The notes under the pieces are model-generated. The model was not told where the DNA came from and made no database searches. It saw only the letters and a program-made list of their open reading frames with translations. This document shows positions 1-6,237 of a stretch of DNA of 7,381 nt, one piece after another. Each line of letters starts with the position of its first letter. The stretch's first letter is position 1. A program made the position numbers and the translations under genes. Origin of the DNA: JAKLFA01 sp038222225 (GTDB taxonomy: Bacteria; Omnitrophota; Gorgyraeia; Zapsychrales; JANLHA01). The stretch covers positions 1 to 7,381 of the forward strand of contig JBBRHV010000083.1 in NCBI GenBank assembly GCA_038222225.1, in the 5' to 3' direction.

Positions 1-2
1 GC

Positions 3-182
3 TTCATTACCGATACCATCGGATTTCTACTGTTGATCCCGTTCACGCGATACATCATCAAGGTCTGGGCTCATAAAAAAATGGAATCTCAAGTCTTTGG
101 CCGATCCGCATCATACCAGCAAAATTTTAAGGCCGCCTCCAGAACCATTGAAGGGGCGGAAGATGCTGAATTTCATGACTAA
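3..182 (+). CDS. fxsA: FxsA-family membrane protein, C-terminal part (5' end outside window)
   Basis: Only the last 59 codons are present; the frame is open from base 3 and stops with TAA at 180-182. The first residues read FITDTIGFLLLIPFTRYIIK, which matches the hallmark G-F-x-T-D-x-x-G-x-L-L-L-x-P segment of FxsA proteins, a hydrophobic stretch followed by a basic cytoplasmic boundary. The remaining tail is polar and charged (many K, E, Q) with no further membrane segment, as is usual for the poorly conserved FxsA C-terminus. FxsA is a small cytoplasmic-membrane protein named in E. coli because its overexpression relieves F-plasmid exclusion of phage T7; its normal role is unknown. The gene lies 194 bases upstream of the rlpA-like gene, and I see no convincing terminator after it. 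The family call is fairly secure from this motif, but it rests on a short fragment. Confidence 0.78.
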   Translation, partial: FITDTIGFLLLIPFTRYIIKVWAHKKMESQVFGRSASYQQNFKAASRTIEGAEDAEFHD

Positions 183-376
183 TTAGGCCTTCTTTCACAT
201 CGTCTTGACACCTTTTCCCGAAATTTCAAAAAAAATATTCGTATACCTCATAAGACCCAACTCCACAACAGTTTACAAAATCCGCCTCTTCCTGCAAAAG
301 CTTGCCACTCTACTACAAGATATGTTATTGTTTTAGTCAATACGCTCCACATGGCAAATGAGGAGAAAAGAATCGC
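183..376. other. Intergenic gap between fxsA and rlpA-like gene, no gene seen
   Basis: These 194 bases contain no plausible coding frame on either strand and no convincing stem-loop terminator. A perfect TTGACA hexamer lies at 205-210, but the positions 16-18 bases downstream are a run of A, so no -10 box fits it. A weak pair, TTGCCA at 302-307 and TTATTG at 325-330 (17-base spacer), could start rlpA transcription, but it matches the consensus poorly. A Shine-Dalgarno sequence GAGGAG at 360-365 belongs to the following gene. Confidence 0.5.
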
Positions 377-820
377 ATGAAAAAAGAAAAAATTTACATT
401 ATCATCATCATGGCCTTTGTCAGCGGCACCTTAACACACGCCGTCTATGCAAAGAATACCGCTGTCGTCACGAAGCCTCCGACTCTTTTACAAAAGAAAG
501 AGCCTGATACGGAACATCTGGTGACCGGTCAAGCCTCCTGGTATTCCATCAAATCACCGGGAGTCGGCAAATACACCGCCAACATGGAAGTTTTCAATGA
601 TACCGCCATGACCTGTGCGATGTGGGGGGTTCCGTTCAATCAAAAGGTCCGGGTTACAAATCTAGAAAATGGAAAATCTGTTGTAGTGCGCGTCAACGAC
701 CGCGGGCCGAATAAGCGTTATGTGCGCAAAGGACGCGTTATCGACCTTTCAAAAGCCGCATTTCAGTCCATTGCCGGCTTAAAGCAAGGGCTGGTCAAAG
801 TCCGGCTTGAACTTCTCTAA
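377..820 (+). CDS. RlpA-like double-psi beta-barrel protein, exported
   Basis: The 147-residue product starts with a signal peptide: KKEK, a hydrophobic run at residues 6-19, and a V-Y-A cleavage motif at 23-25. There is no lipobox cysteine, so it should be soluble in the periplasm rather than a lipoprotein like E. coli RlpA. Residues 48-147 form a single RlpA-type double-psi beta-barrel: GQASWYS (51-57), TANMEVFND (67-75), VRVTNLENGKSVVVRVNDRGP (91-111) and GRVIDLSKAAF (119-129). RlpA proteins are lytic transglycosylases that cut glycan strands lacking stem peptides at the septum. E71 and D108 match conserved positions, but the usual histidine of the A-A-H-x-x-L-P-F motif is replaced (M82-W83-G84-V85-P86-F87), so activity is uncertain. 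There is no C-terminal SPOR domain. The start is set by GAGGAG at 360-365, 11 bases upstream. A strong terminator follows, making this probably a one-gene unit. Confidence 0.85.
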   Translation: MKKEKIYIIIIMAFVSGTLTHAVYAKNTAVVTKPPTLLQKKEPDTEHLVTGQASWYSIKSPGVGKYTANMEVFNDTAMTCAMWGVPFNQKVRVTNLENGKSVVVRVNDRGPNKRYVRKGRVIDLSKAAFQSIAGLKQGLVKVRLELL

Positions 821-845
821 ATTGTAGTATGGCCATTAAAATCTT

Positions 846-876
846 GAAGCGCTTCTTTTCGAAGCGCTTCTTTTTT
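846..876 (+). terminator. Rho-independent terminator after the rlpA-like gene
   Basis: The ten-base word GAAGCGCTTC occurs twice, at 846-855 and 861-870, separated by TTTTC. The word is its own reverse complement, so the two copies pair perfectly as a 10-bp stem with a 5-base loop. Six T follow at 871-876. This is a textbook intrinsic terminator, 25 bases after the rlpA-like stop codon and just upstream of the fabG promoter, so it insulates the two units. Confidence 0.92.
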
Positions 877-886
877 GACTTTTCAC

Positions 887-914
887 TTGAAAAATCATCC
901 GCTCTTGTTAAGAT
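887..914 (+). promoter_or_regulatory. Probable sigma70-type promoter of fabG
   Basis: TTGAAA at 887-892 (5 of 6 to the consensus -35) and TAAGAT at 909-914 (4 of 6 to the -10) are separated by 16 bases. TG at 906-907, one base before the -10, gives an extended -10 element. The predicted start of transcription is near 921, leaving a leader of about 30 bases before fabG. Its position directly after a terminator supports it. It shares the 16-base spacer and extended -10 layout with the stronger rplM promoter in this window. Confidence 0.6.
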
Positions 915-950
915 GAAAAACAGCTTTAATGCAAGAAAAAAGGATCTATT

Positions 951-1691
951 ATGAAATTGAAAGAACAAGTTGCTTTAATTACGGGTTCGGCCAGAGGAAT
1001 CGGAAAAGAGATTGCCCTGAAATTCGCCCAGGAAGGCGCCACCGTTATTATCTCAGATGTGAACGAAGAAGCCTGCCAAACAACGGTTGAAGAGTTCAAA
1101 AAACAAGGCTTTTCAGCAGACGCCATTGCCTGTAATGTCACCGACAGCAAGGCCGTACAACAAATGGTAGACAAAATTCTTGACAATCATAATCGCATTG
1201 ATATATTAGTTAACAATGCAGGCATCACAAAAGACAATTTGCTCATTCGCATGAGTGAAGAAGAATGGGATGCCGTTCTCAATGTGAACTTAAAAGGTGC
1301 TTTTATCTGCACCAAAGCTGCTGTTCGAAGTATGATGAAAGCCCGTAAGGGAAAAATCATAAACATTGCTTCGATTGTTGGCGTCATCGGTAATGCCGGT
1401 CAGTCAAACTATTCGGCGAGCAAGGCAGGGTTAATCGGTTTTACAAAAACCATCGCAAAAGAACTTGCCTCTCGTGGAATTACATCAAACGCTGTCGCAC
1501 CCGGATTTATTCAAACAGCCATGACTGATAAATTGACAGACCAAGTCAAAGAGGAACTGACCGCTGCGATTCCTTTAAAAAGGCTTGGATCACCGGCAGA
1601 TATCGCCAACACGTGTCTGTTTCTGGCATCATCAGATGCAGATTATATAACTGGACAAACAATCCTGGTGGATGGGGGAATGGGTATTTAA
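951..1691 (+). CDS. fabG: 3-oxoacyl-[acyl-carrier-protein] reductase FabG
   Basis: This cytosolic NADPH-dependent reductase converts 3-oxoacyl-ACP to (R)-3-hydroxyacyl-ACP, the first reduction in each round of type II fatty acid elongation. The 246-residue length is typical of FabG. The classical short-chain dehydrogenase motifs are all present: the cofactor-binding TGSARGIG at 11-18, NNAG at 88-91, catalytic N112, S141, Y154 and K158 (YSASK at 154-158), PGFI at 184-187, and the C-terminal DGGM. The start ATG follows AGGA at 941-944. The gene is followed after 29 bases by acpP and then fabF, which fixes the assignment to fatty acid synthesis rather than to one of the many other short-chain dehydrogenases. 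Unlike the common plsX-fabH-fabD-fabG-acpP-fabF cluster, nothing from that pathway lies upstream; fabG is the first gene of its unit behind its own promoter. Confidence 0.96.
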   Translation: MKLKEQVALITGSARGIGKEIALKFAQEGATVIISDVNEEACQTTVEEFKKQGFSADAIACNVTDSKAVQQMVDKILDNHNRIDILVNNAGITKDNLLIRMSEEEWDAVLNVNLKGAFICTKAAVRSMMKARKGKIINIASIVGVIGNAGQSNYSASKAGLIGFTKTIAKELASRGITSNAVAPGFIQTAMTDKLTDQVKEELTAAIPLKRLGSPADIANTCLFLASSDADYITGQTILVDGGMGI

Positions 1692-1706
1692 CCCGAAGAT
1701 TTTTAA

Positions 1707-1713
1707 AAGGAGG
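1707..1713 (+). promoter_or_regulatory. Perfect Shine-Dalgarno sequence of acpP
   Basis: AAGGAGG lies 7 bases before ATG 1721 and is a full match to the 16S rRNA anti-Shine-Dalgarno sequence. It decides the acpP start: the open frame extends upstream to 1613, but that extension overlaps fabG and encodes nothing ACP-like. It fits the very high expression expected of acyl carrier protein. Confidence 0.88.
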
Positions 1714-1720
1714 CTCTTTT

Positions 1721-1963
1721 ATGTCAGCTGAAGACAAAATCAAATCAATTATCGCTGAGCAACTTGGTGTCAAAGTCGAGGAAGCAAAACCTGAAGCATC
1801 ATTCATTGATGATTTAGGAGCCGATTCATTAGACACAGTCGAACTAATTATGGCTTTAGAAGAAGAATTCGGCATCGAAATACCGGACGAAGATGCGGAA
1901 AAAATGACTACCGTTGGCGATGCCATCAAATATATTGATGAAAAAGCTACGGCCAAAAGTTAA
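1721..1963 (+). CDS. acpP: Acyl carrier protein AcpP
   Basis: This 80-residue acidic protein carries growing acyl chains in fatty acid synthesis as thioesters on a 4'-phosphopantetheine arm, in the cytosol. The attachment site is S36 within GADSLDTVELIMALEEEF (33-50), the invariant D-S-L motif followed by the acidic recognition helix II. The third and fourth helices follow, with GIEIPDEDAEKM at 51-62 and VGDAIKYI at 65-72. The length matches bacterial ACPs (about 77-80 residues). The ATG at 1721 was chosen because of the ideal Shine-Dalgarno sequence just before it and because the family begins at this point. Its neighbours are fabG, which reduces its cargo, and fabF, which extends it. The 116-base gap before fabF, with a strong hairpin, may let acpP be expressed separately from the downstream genes. 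Confidence 0.97.
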   Translation: MSAEDKIKSIIAEQLGVKVEEAKPEASFIDDLGADSLDTVELIMALEEEFGIEIPDEDAEKMTTVGDAIKYIDEKATAKS

Positions 1964-2006
1964 TCATTTTTAAACGGTAGCATCAAAGAGCTAAAGTGGG
2001 ATAACA

Positions 2007-2032
2007 ATTGCCCCGGTATTTATCGGGGCAAT
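2007..2032 (+). other. Strong hairpin between acpP and fabF, no U-tract
   Basis: ATTGCCCCG (2007-2015) pairs perfectly with CGGGGCAAT (2024-2032). Including a G-U and a U-A pair inside, the stem is about 11 bp around an ATTT loop. No run of T follows (the next bases are CCTATATATAG), so it is not a standard intrinsic terminator. It could stabilise the 3' end of the acpP message, mark an RNA processing point, act as a weak or Rho-assisted terminator, or be a DNA operator. The remainder of the 116-base gap holds no clear promoter. Confidence 0.7.
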
Positions 2033-2065
2033 CCTATATATAGAGGTTAATGTTTCCTAAACGTT

Positions 2066-2070
2066 GGGGG
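2066..2070 (+). promoter_or_regulatory. Ribosome binding site deciding the fabF start
   Basis: GGGGG (followed by T) lies 9 bases before ATG 2080 and can pair with the anti-Shine-Dalgarno sequence with one G-U wobble. The alternative in-frame ATG at 2050 has only GAGG at 2043-2046, three bases away, which is too close. Its ten extra residues also fall outside the family. The start at 2080 is therefore preferred. Confidence 0.7.
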
Positions 2071-2079
2071 TATTATTCT

Positions 2080-3327
2080 ATGGAAAAACGTCGTGTTGTA
2101 ATTACCGGACTCGGGGTTATTTCTCCTGTAGGAATCGGTGTGGAAAATTTCTGGGGCTCTTTGAAGGCAGGGAGAAGCGGTATTTCCCGGATTGAACATT
2201 TTGATGCATCTGCTTTTGATGCCCAAATTTGCGGACACGTCAAAGATTTTAATCCAGAAGACTATTTCAATAGCAAGGACGCACGAAAACTTGCCCGTTT
2301 CACACAATTTGCCGTTGTCGCTTCCCGTGAAGCGATCACCCATAGCAAGATCGATCTTACAAAGGTCGACAAAAAACGTTTCGGCATCCTCATCGGTTCA
2401 GGGATCGGAAGCATGAACACCATTGAAACAGAACACACAAAATTAATCGAACGCGGCCCCAGCCGGGTTTCACCGCTTCTGATTCCAAGAATCATTATCA
2501 ATGAAGCGGCCGGACAGGTCGCTATTGAAACCGGCGCACGCAACTGCGCGCTGTGTGTCGTCACGGCCTGCGCAACAGGGACCAATGCCATTGGTGAAGC
2601 TTTACGTATGATCCAATACGGCGATGCGGATATTCTCCTTGCCGGCGGAACCGAAAGCGCCACCACACCTTTGGCGGTTGCGGGATTTGCCTCACTCAAA
2701 GCATTGTCCAAACGAAATGCGGAGCCCGAACGAGCCAGCCGTCCGTTTGACCTCGACCGTGATGGATTTATCATGGGCGAAGGTGCCGGTGTATTTCTGC
2801 TCGAAACTCTCGACCATGCCAAGGGGCGCGGAGCAACCATTTATGCGGAGCTTGTCGGATACGGCCGCACATCCGATGCGTTCCACTCCACGGCACCTGA
2901 ACCCAGCGGAGAGGGAGCGGCAGATGCTATGCGTGACGCCTTGAAAAATGCCGGGCTGACACCCGCCGATGTTTCCTATATTAACGCTCACGGAACCTCA
3001 ACGAATCTGAATGATAAGATTGAAACGTTGGCCATCAAACTCGCTTTTGGCGAGGAACACGCCAGACGAGTGGCAATCAGTTCAACGAAATCCATGACCG
3101 GCCATCTCTTGGGTGCTGCCGGCGGGATTGAAGCGGTTGCATCCGTCATGGCGATTCAAGAAAATATTGTTCCGCCAACAATCAATTATGAGACTCCAGA
3201 CCCGGATTGCGATTTGGATTATGTCCCCAACAAAGCCCGCACCATGGATGTCCATGTCGCGATGTCCAACTCACTTGGGTTTGGCGGACATAACGCGACA
3301 ATTATTATGAAAAAATTTGTTGAATAA
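2080..3327 (+). CDS. fabF: 3-oxoacyl-[acyl-carrier-protein] synthase 2 (KASII) FabF
   Basis: FabF catalyses the decarboxylative condensation of malonyl-ACP with acyl-ACP, the chain-elongating step of type II fatty acid synthesis, as a cytosolic homodimer. The product has 415 residues against 413 in E. coli. It opens with RRVVITGLGVISPVG (4-18), the usual start of a ketosynthase. The thiolase-fold catalytic triad is intact: C164 in VVTACATGTNAIGEA (160-174), H304 in NAHGTSTNLND (302-312) and H342 in KSMTGHLLGAAGG (337-349), with the supporting lysine at K337. GFGGHN at 400-405 is the C-terminal gating loop. The Cys-His-His arrangement separates it from FabH, which has Cys-His-Asn. It lies 116 bases after its carrier protein gene acpP, and leuB follows after 28 bases with no terminator, so it probably shares a message with the amino-acid genes. 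Confidence 0.96.
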   Translation: MEKRRVVITGLGVISPVGIGVENFWGSLKAGRSGISRIEHFDASAFDAQICGHVKDFNPEDYFNSKDARKLARFTQFAVVASREAITHSKIDLTKVDKKRFGILIGSGIGSMNTIETEHTKLIERGPSRVSPLLIPRIIINEAAGQVAIETGARNCALCVVTACATGTNAIGEALRMIQYGDADILLAGGTESATTPLAVAGFASLKALSKRNAEPERASRPFDLDRDGFIMGEGAGVFLLETLDHAKGRGATIYAELVGYGRTSDAFHSTAPEPSGEGAADAMRDALKNAGLTPADVSYINAHGTSTNLNDKIETLAIKLAFGEEHARRVAISSTKSMTGHLLGAAGGIEAVASVMAIQENIVPPTINYETPDPDCDLDYVPNKARTMDVHVAMSNSLGFGGHNATIIMKKFVE

Positions 3328-3339
3328 TCGACTCAATTT

Positions 3340-3348
3340 AAGGAAGGG
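3340..3348 (+). promoter_or_regulatory. Ribosome binding site deciding the leuB-like start
   Basis: AAGGAAGGG lies 7 bases before ATG 3356. The open frame can be extended upstream to 3317, but that start overlaps the end of fabF and adds 13 residues before the family's natural beginning (K-F-A-V-I-P-G-D-G). This site supports starting at 3356. Confidence 0.78.
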
Positions 3349-3355
3349 ACACATC

Positions 3356-4411
3356 ATGAACTCCTATAAATTTGCCGTCATCCCGGGTGATGGAACCGGA
3401 CCAGAAGTTGTAAACGAAGGTTTAAAAGTATTAAAAGCTGTGGCAGAAAAAAACGGCTTTAAGTACGAGACAACTCATTTTGATTTCGGCGGAGAACGCT
3501 ATCTCAAGACCGGAGAAGTCCTACCGGGAACCGCCGTTACAGACCTTCAAAAATTTGACAGCATTTTTCTGGGTGCTATTGGCCATCCGGATGTCAAACC
3601 GGGAATCCTGGAAAAAGGAATTCTGCTGAAACTGCGTTTTGACTTGGACCAATACATCAATCTGCGTCCCGTTCAACTCTTTGACGAACGGTTCTGCCCG
3701 ATCAAGGATAAAAAACCGGCTGACGTTGACTTTGTGGTTGTCCGGGAAAATTCGGAAGGGCTTTATAAAGGCATGGGAGAATTCCAAAACAAGGGGACCC
3801 CGGAAGAGGTGGCCCTCCAGATCTCTTACAATACGCGAAAAGGCGTCGAGCGCTGCATACGCTATGCCTTTGAATTTACTAAAAATTTCGGTAAGAAAAA
3901 ACAACTGACTCTCTGCGGAAAAACCAATGTCCTAACATATGCCTTTGATCTGTGGGAACGAGCCTTTTATGAGGTTGCCAAAGAATATCCGGAAGTCAAA
4001 ACCGATTATGCTCACGTGGATGCCACGACCATGTGGTTTGTGAAAAACCCGGAATGGTTTGACGTCATTGTCACGGACAACATGTTCGGCGATATCATCA
4101 CTGATTTAGGCGCAATGATTCAAGGCGGAATGGGACTGGCTGCCGGCGGAAACATTAATCCAAACGGCGTGTCCATGTTTGAGCCGATTGGCGGTTCCGC
4201 TCCGAAATATACCGGAAAAGGTGTCATTAACCCGTTAGCTGCCATTTGCGCGATGGCCCTGATGCTGCGCGAAATTGGCGAAGGCGCAGCGGCTGACCAG
4301 GTTGAAACCTCTGTAAAAACCGTCGTTACCTCAAAACTGAAAAGCGTTGCGGCCGGGAAAATGGGTTATTCCACCGCAGAAGTGGGCGACCTGGTTGTGA
4401 AACATCTGTAA
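3356..4411 (+). CDS. leuB: 3-isopropylmalate dehydrogenase-like beta-decarboxylating dehydrogenase
   Basis: This family oxidises and decarboxylates 3-isopropylmalate to 2-oxoisocaproate, the third step of leucine synthesis. The 351-residue product has the full fold signature: AVIPGDGTGPEVV at 7-19, substrate arginines R94, R104 and R130, Y137, K189 in GKTNVLTYA, and metal ligands D222, D246 and D250 around NMFGDIITD (242-250). L90 and L91 match the hydrophobic residues that accept the isopropyl group in Thermus LeuB, which supports isopropylmalate over isocitrate or tartrate. The cofactor loop is unusual: GSAPKYTGK (280-288) carries K284-Y285, the pair that binds the NADP phosphate in E. coli isocitrate dehydrogenase, where NAD-type LeuB has Asp-Ile. 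NADP use or a related substrate is therefore possible. leuA, leuC and leuD are not in the window; asd follows after 33 bases. Confidence 0.82.
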   Translation: MNSYKFAVIPGDGTGPEVVNEGLKVLKAVAEKNGFKYETTHFDFGGERYLKTGEVLPGTAVTDLQKFDSIFLGAIGHPDVKPGILEKGILLKLRFDLDQYINLRPVQLFDERFCPIKDKKPADVDFVVVRENSEGLYKGMGEFQNKGTPEEVALQISYNTRKGVERCIRYAFEFTKNFGKKKQLTLCGKTNVLTYAFDLWERAFYEVAKEYPEVKTDYAHVDATTMWFVKNPEWFDVIVTDNMFGDIITDLGAMIQGGMGLAAGGNINPNGVSMFEPIGGSAPKYTGKGVINPLAAICAMALMLREIGEGAAADQVETSVKTVVTSKLKSVAAGKMGYSTAEVGDLVVKHL

Positions 4412-4444
4412 CCTGATACTAAGCAAAAATAAGGAACTCGAGAG

Positions 4445-5449
4445 ATGAAAACTTATAATGTTGCTATCACCGGAATCCGCGGAGCAGTGGGAGACTGCAT
4501 GTTCGAAATTTTAAAAGAACGCAACTTCCCTCTCAATGAACTGCGCCTCTTATCCTTCAATCCCGACGAAGCCTTGCGCACCTATGTGATTGGCGGACGC
4601 GAATTCAAACTTTCAAAACTTGATCACAATGCCTTTACGGGCATTGATATCGTACTTTCCTCACCAGGCGCAAAAATTTCAGCGGAATATTCTCCGTCCG
4701 CCGTCAAAGCCGGCGCAGTTGTCATCGACAATACAAGCCATTTCCGGATGGAACCTGATGTTCCGCTGGTTGTCCCGGAAGTTAATCCGGAGGATATCGC
4801 AAAACATAACGGCATTATTGCCAATCCAAACTGCTCGACCATTCAGATGGTTGCCGCTCTCAAGCCCTTGCATGACTATGCCCGCATCAAACGGATTGTC
4901 GTTTCTACCTATCAAGCGGTCAGCGGAGCCGGATCACCAGCCATCGATGAATTCAATGCTCAGATTGACGGAGATATGACGACCAAGGCGTTTCCATATC
5001 AAATTTTGCACAATTTGATCCCGCAGATCGATGTCACGATGCCGAATCTCTACACAAAAGAAGAGATGAAAATGGTCATGGAAACAAAAAAGATCATGCA
5101 CGACAACAATATTCGAGTCACTGCCACCTGCGTGCGCTGCCCGGTCTTTTACGGACATTCGGAATCAGTGAATATCGAAACAGAAAAAAGGATCACCCGG
5201 GAAAAGGCCATCGAACTTCTTTCCAAGGCTCCAGGGGTGACGGTCATGGATGATCTGGCAAAAAACATTTATCCGACGCCGCTCTTTGCTGCCGGCAAGG
5301 ACGATACCTTTGTTGGAAGAATCCGGGAGGATGCCACCATTGAAAACGGATTAAATCTTTGGGTTGTTTCTGACAACATCCGTAAAGGCGCCGCCTTAAA
5401 CGCCATTCAGATCGCTGAAGTGTTGATCAAGCAAAACCTGTTGAAGTAG
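4445..5449 (+). CDS. asd: Aspartate-semialdehyde dehydrogenase
   Basis: Asd reduces aspartyl-4-phosphate to aspartate semialdehyde with NADPH. This is the branch point to lysine, diaminopimelate (peptidoglycan), threonine and methionine. The product has 334 residues, as expected. The N-terminal nucleotide fold holds GIRGAVG at 10-16, a variant of the usual GATGAVG. Catalytic C130 is in ANPNCSTIQ (126-134), Q157 in TYQAVSGAG (155-163), R231 in RCPVFYGHSE (231-240) and the general base H238 in the same motif. R101 in SHFRME (98-103) fits the phosphate-binding arginine. The C-terminal VGRIREDATIENGLNLWVV (290-308) and NIRKGAALNA are characteristic. The start ATG follows AAGGAA at 4431-4436. The gene sits 33 bases after leuB-like and only 2 bases before the truA start, so the three are almost certainly co-transcribed. 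Confidence 0.96.
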   Translation: MKTYNVAITGIRGAVGDCMFEILKERNFPLNELRLLSFNPDEALRTYVIGGREFKLSKLDHNAFTGIDIVLSSPGAKISAEYSPSAVKAGAVVIDNTSHFRMEPDVPLVVPEVNPEDIAKHNGIIANPNCSTIQMVAALKPLHDYARIKRIVVSTYQAVSGAGSPAIDEFNAQIDGDMTTKAFPYQILHNLIPQIDVTMPNLYTKEEMKMVMETKKIMHDNNIRVTATCVRCPVFYGHSESVNIETEKRITREKAIELLSKAPGVTVMDDLAKNIYPTPLFAAGKDDTFVGRIREDATIENGLNLWVVSDNIRKGAALNAIQIAEVLIKQNLLK

Positions 5450-5451
5450 CC

Positions 5452-6210
5452 GTGAAGACCTATAAGCTTACTATCGAATACGACGGAACAGACTTTAACG
5501 GTTGGCAAATCCAGGGCCAAAACAATCGGACCGTTCAGGCGGAAATTGAGCGCGCACTCGAGCATATTGCAAAAAAACGGGTGCATGTCCTTGCCTCAGG
5601 CCGCACAGATAGCGGAGTGCATGCCAAAGGGCAAGTTGCACACTTCAGATCTGCTGCTATCCGTTTAAATTGCCAGGATCTTCTGCGGGCGCTCAATGCG
5701 AACCTTCCGGACGACGTCAGCATTCTCAACGTAGAGGAAGTCCCAAAAAATTTCCATGCGCAATTCGATGTTAAACGAAAAACATACCGCTATACCATCC
5801 TCAACCGTGTCGCGCCGTCAAGCCTTGAACGCCATGTTTGCCTGCATATTCCCTATAAGCTGAACTTGAGTAAAATGAGACAAGCTGCGGTCATTCTGCA
5901 GGGTCGCCATGATTTCAGAAGTTTTATGGCCTCTGATCCAGCCCAACGGGCAACCGTCGCTAAAAAAAACACCGTTCGGCAAATTTTTAGTTTCAATATC
6001 CGTAAGAAGGGCCCATTTATCCTCATTGATGTAGAATCCAATGGCTTTTTATATAAAATGGTCCGCAATCTTATCGGAACATTGCTGTTTGTCGGATCCG
6101 GAAAAATCCTCCCTGGCCAGGTCAGCAATATTCTCAAATCCAAGGACCGCGCCTTAGCCGGGGATACCGCGCCGGCGTATGGCTTATGTTTGCTGGAAGT
6201 CATTTACTAA
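5452..6210 (+). CDS. truA: tRNA pseudouridine(38-40) synthase TruA
   Basis: TruA converts uridines 38, 39 and 40 in the anticodon arm of many tRNAs to pseudouridine, acting in the cytosol as a homodimer. The 252-residue product has the catalytic aspartate D53 in ASGRTDSGVHAKGQVAHF (48-65), the family hallmark, preceded by EYDGTDFNGWQ (9-19). Further motifs are KTYRYTI (110-116) with the conserved active-site tyrosine, GRHDFRSFM (151-159), FLYKMVRNLIGTLL (199-212) and APAYGL (240-245). Translation starts at GTG, 2 bases after the asd stop. There is no good Shine-Dalgarno sequence just before it, so translation is probably coupled to asd. The next 93 bases contain the rplM promoter and no clear terminator, so some read-through into the ribosomal genes is possible. 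Confidence 0.95.
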   Translation: MKTYKLTIEYDGTDFNGWQIQGQNNRTVQAEIERALEHIAKKRVHVLASGRTDSGVHAKGQVAHFRSAAIRLNCQDLLRALNANLPDDVSILNVEEVPKNFHAQFDVKRKTYRYTILNRVAPSSLERHVCLHIPYKLNLSKMRQAAVILQGRHDFRSFMASDPAQRATVAKKNTVRQIFSFNIRKKGPFILIDVESNGFLYKMVRNLIGTLLFVGSGKILPGQVSNILKSKDRALAGDTAPAYGLCLLEVIY

Positions 6211-6237
6211 AATTTGCCCTGCATGGATAAATAAGGG

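Noticed and set aside
205..233. TTGACA at 205-210 as a promoter for the rlpA-like gene
   Set aside because: The bases at the correct spacing (about 227-233) are nearly all A and do not resemble TATAAT, so only the -35 half is present.
1613..1720. Upstream extension of the acpP frame to an ATG at 1613
   Set aside because: It overlaps the fabG 3' end and adds 36 residues unrelated to ACP. A perfect Shine-Dalgarno sequence sits just before ATG 1721.
1546..1956. A 136-codon minus-strand frame across fabG and acpP
   Set aside because: It spans two well-supported genes and their ribosome binding site, and its translation resembles nothing known. It is a by-product of the coding bias of the + strand genes.
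2034..2043. CTATATATAG as a -10 box for a separate fabF promoter
   Set aside because: No -35 hexamer stands at 15-19 bases upstream, where the hairpin lies. The closest, TTGCCC at 2008-2013, would need a 21-base spacer.
2262..2840. A 192-codon open frame on the minus strand inside fabF
   Set aside because: It lies entirely antisense to fabF, whose protein is conserved and complete with its catalytic triad. The antisense product is rich in Ser, Arg and Pro with no recognisable domain, and no minus-strand gene signals are seen.
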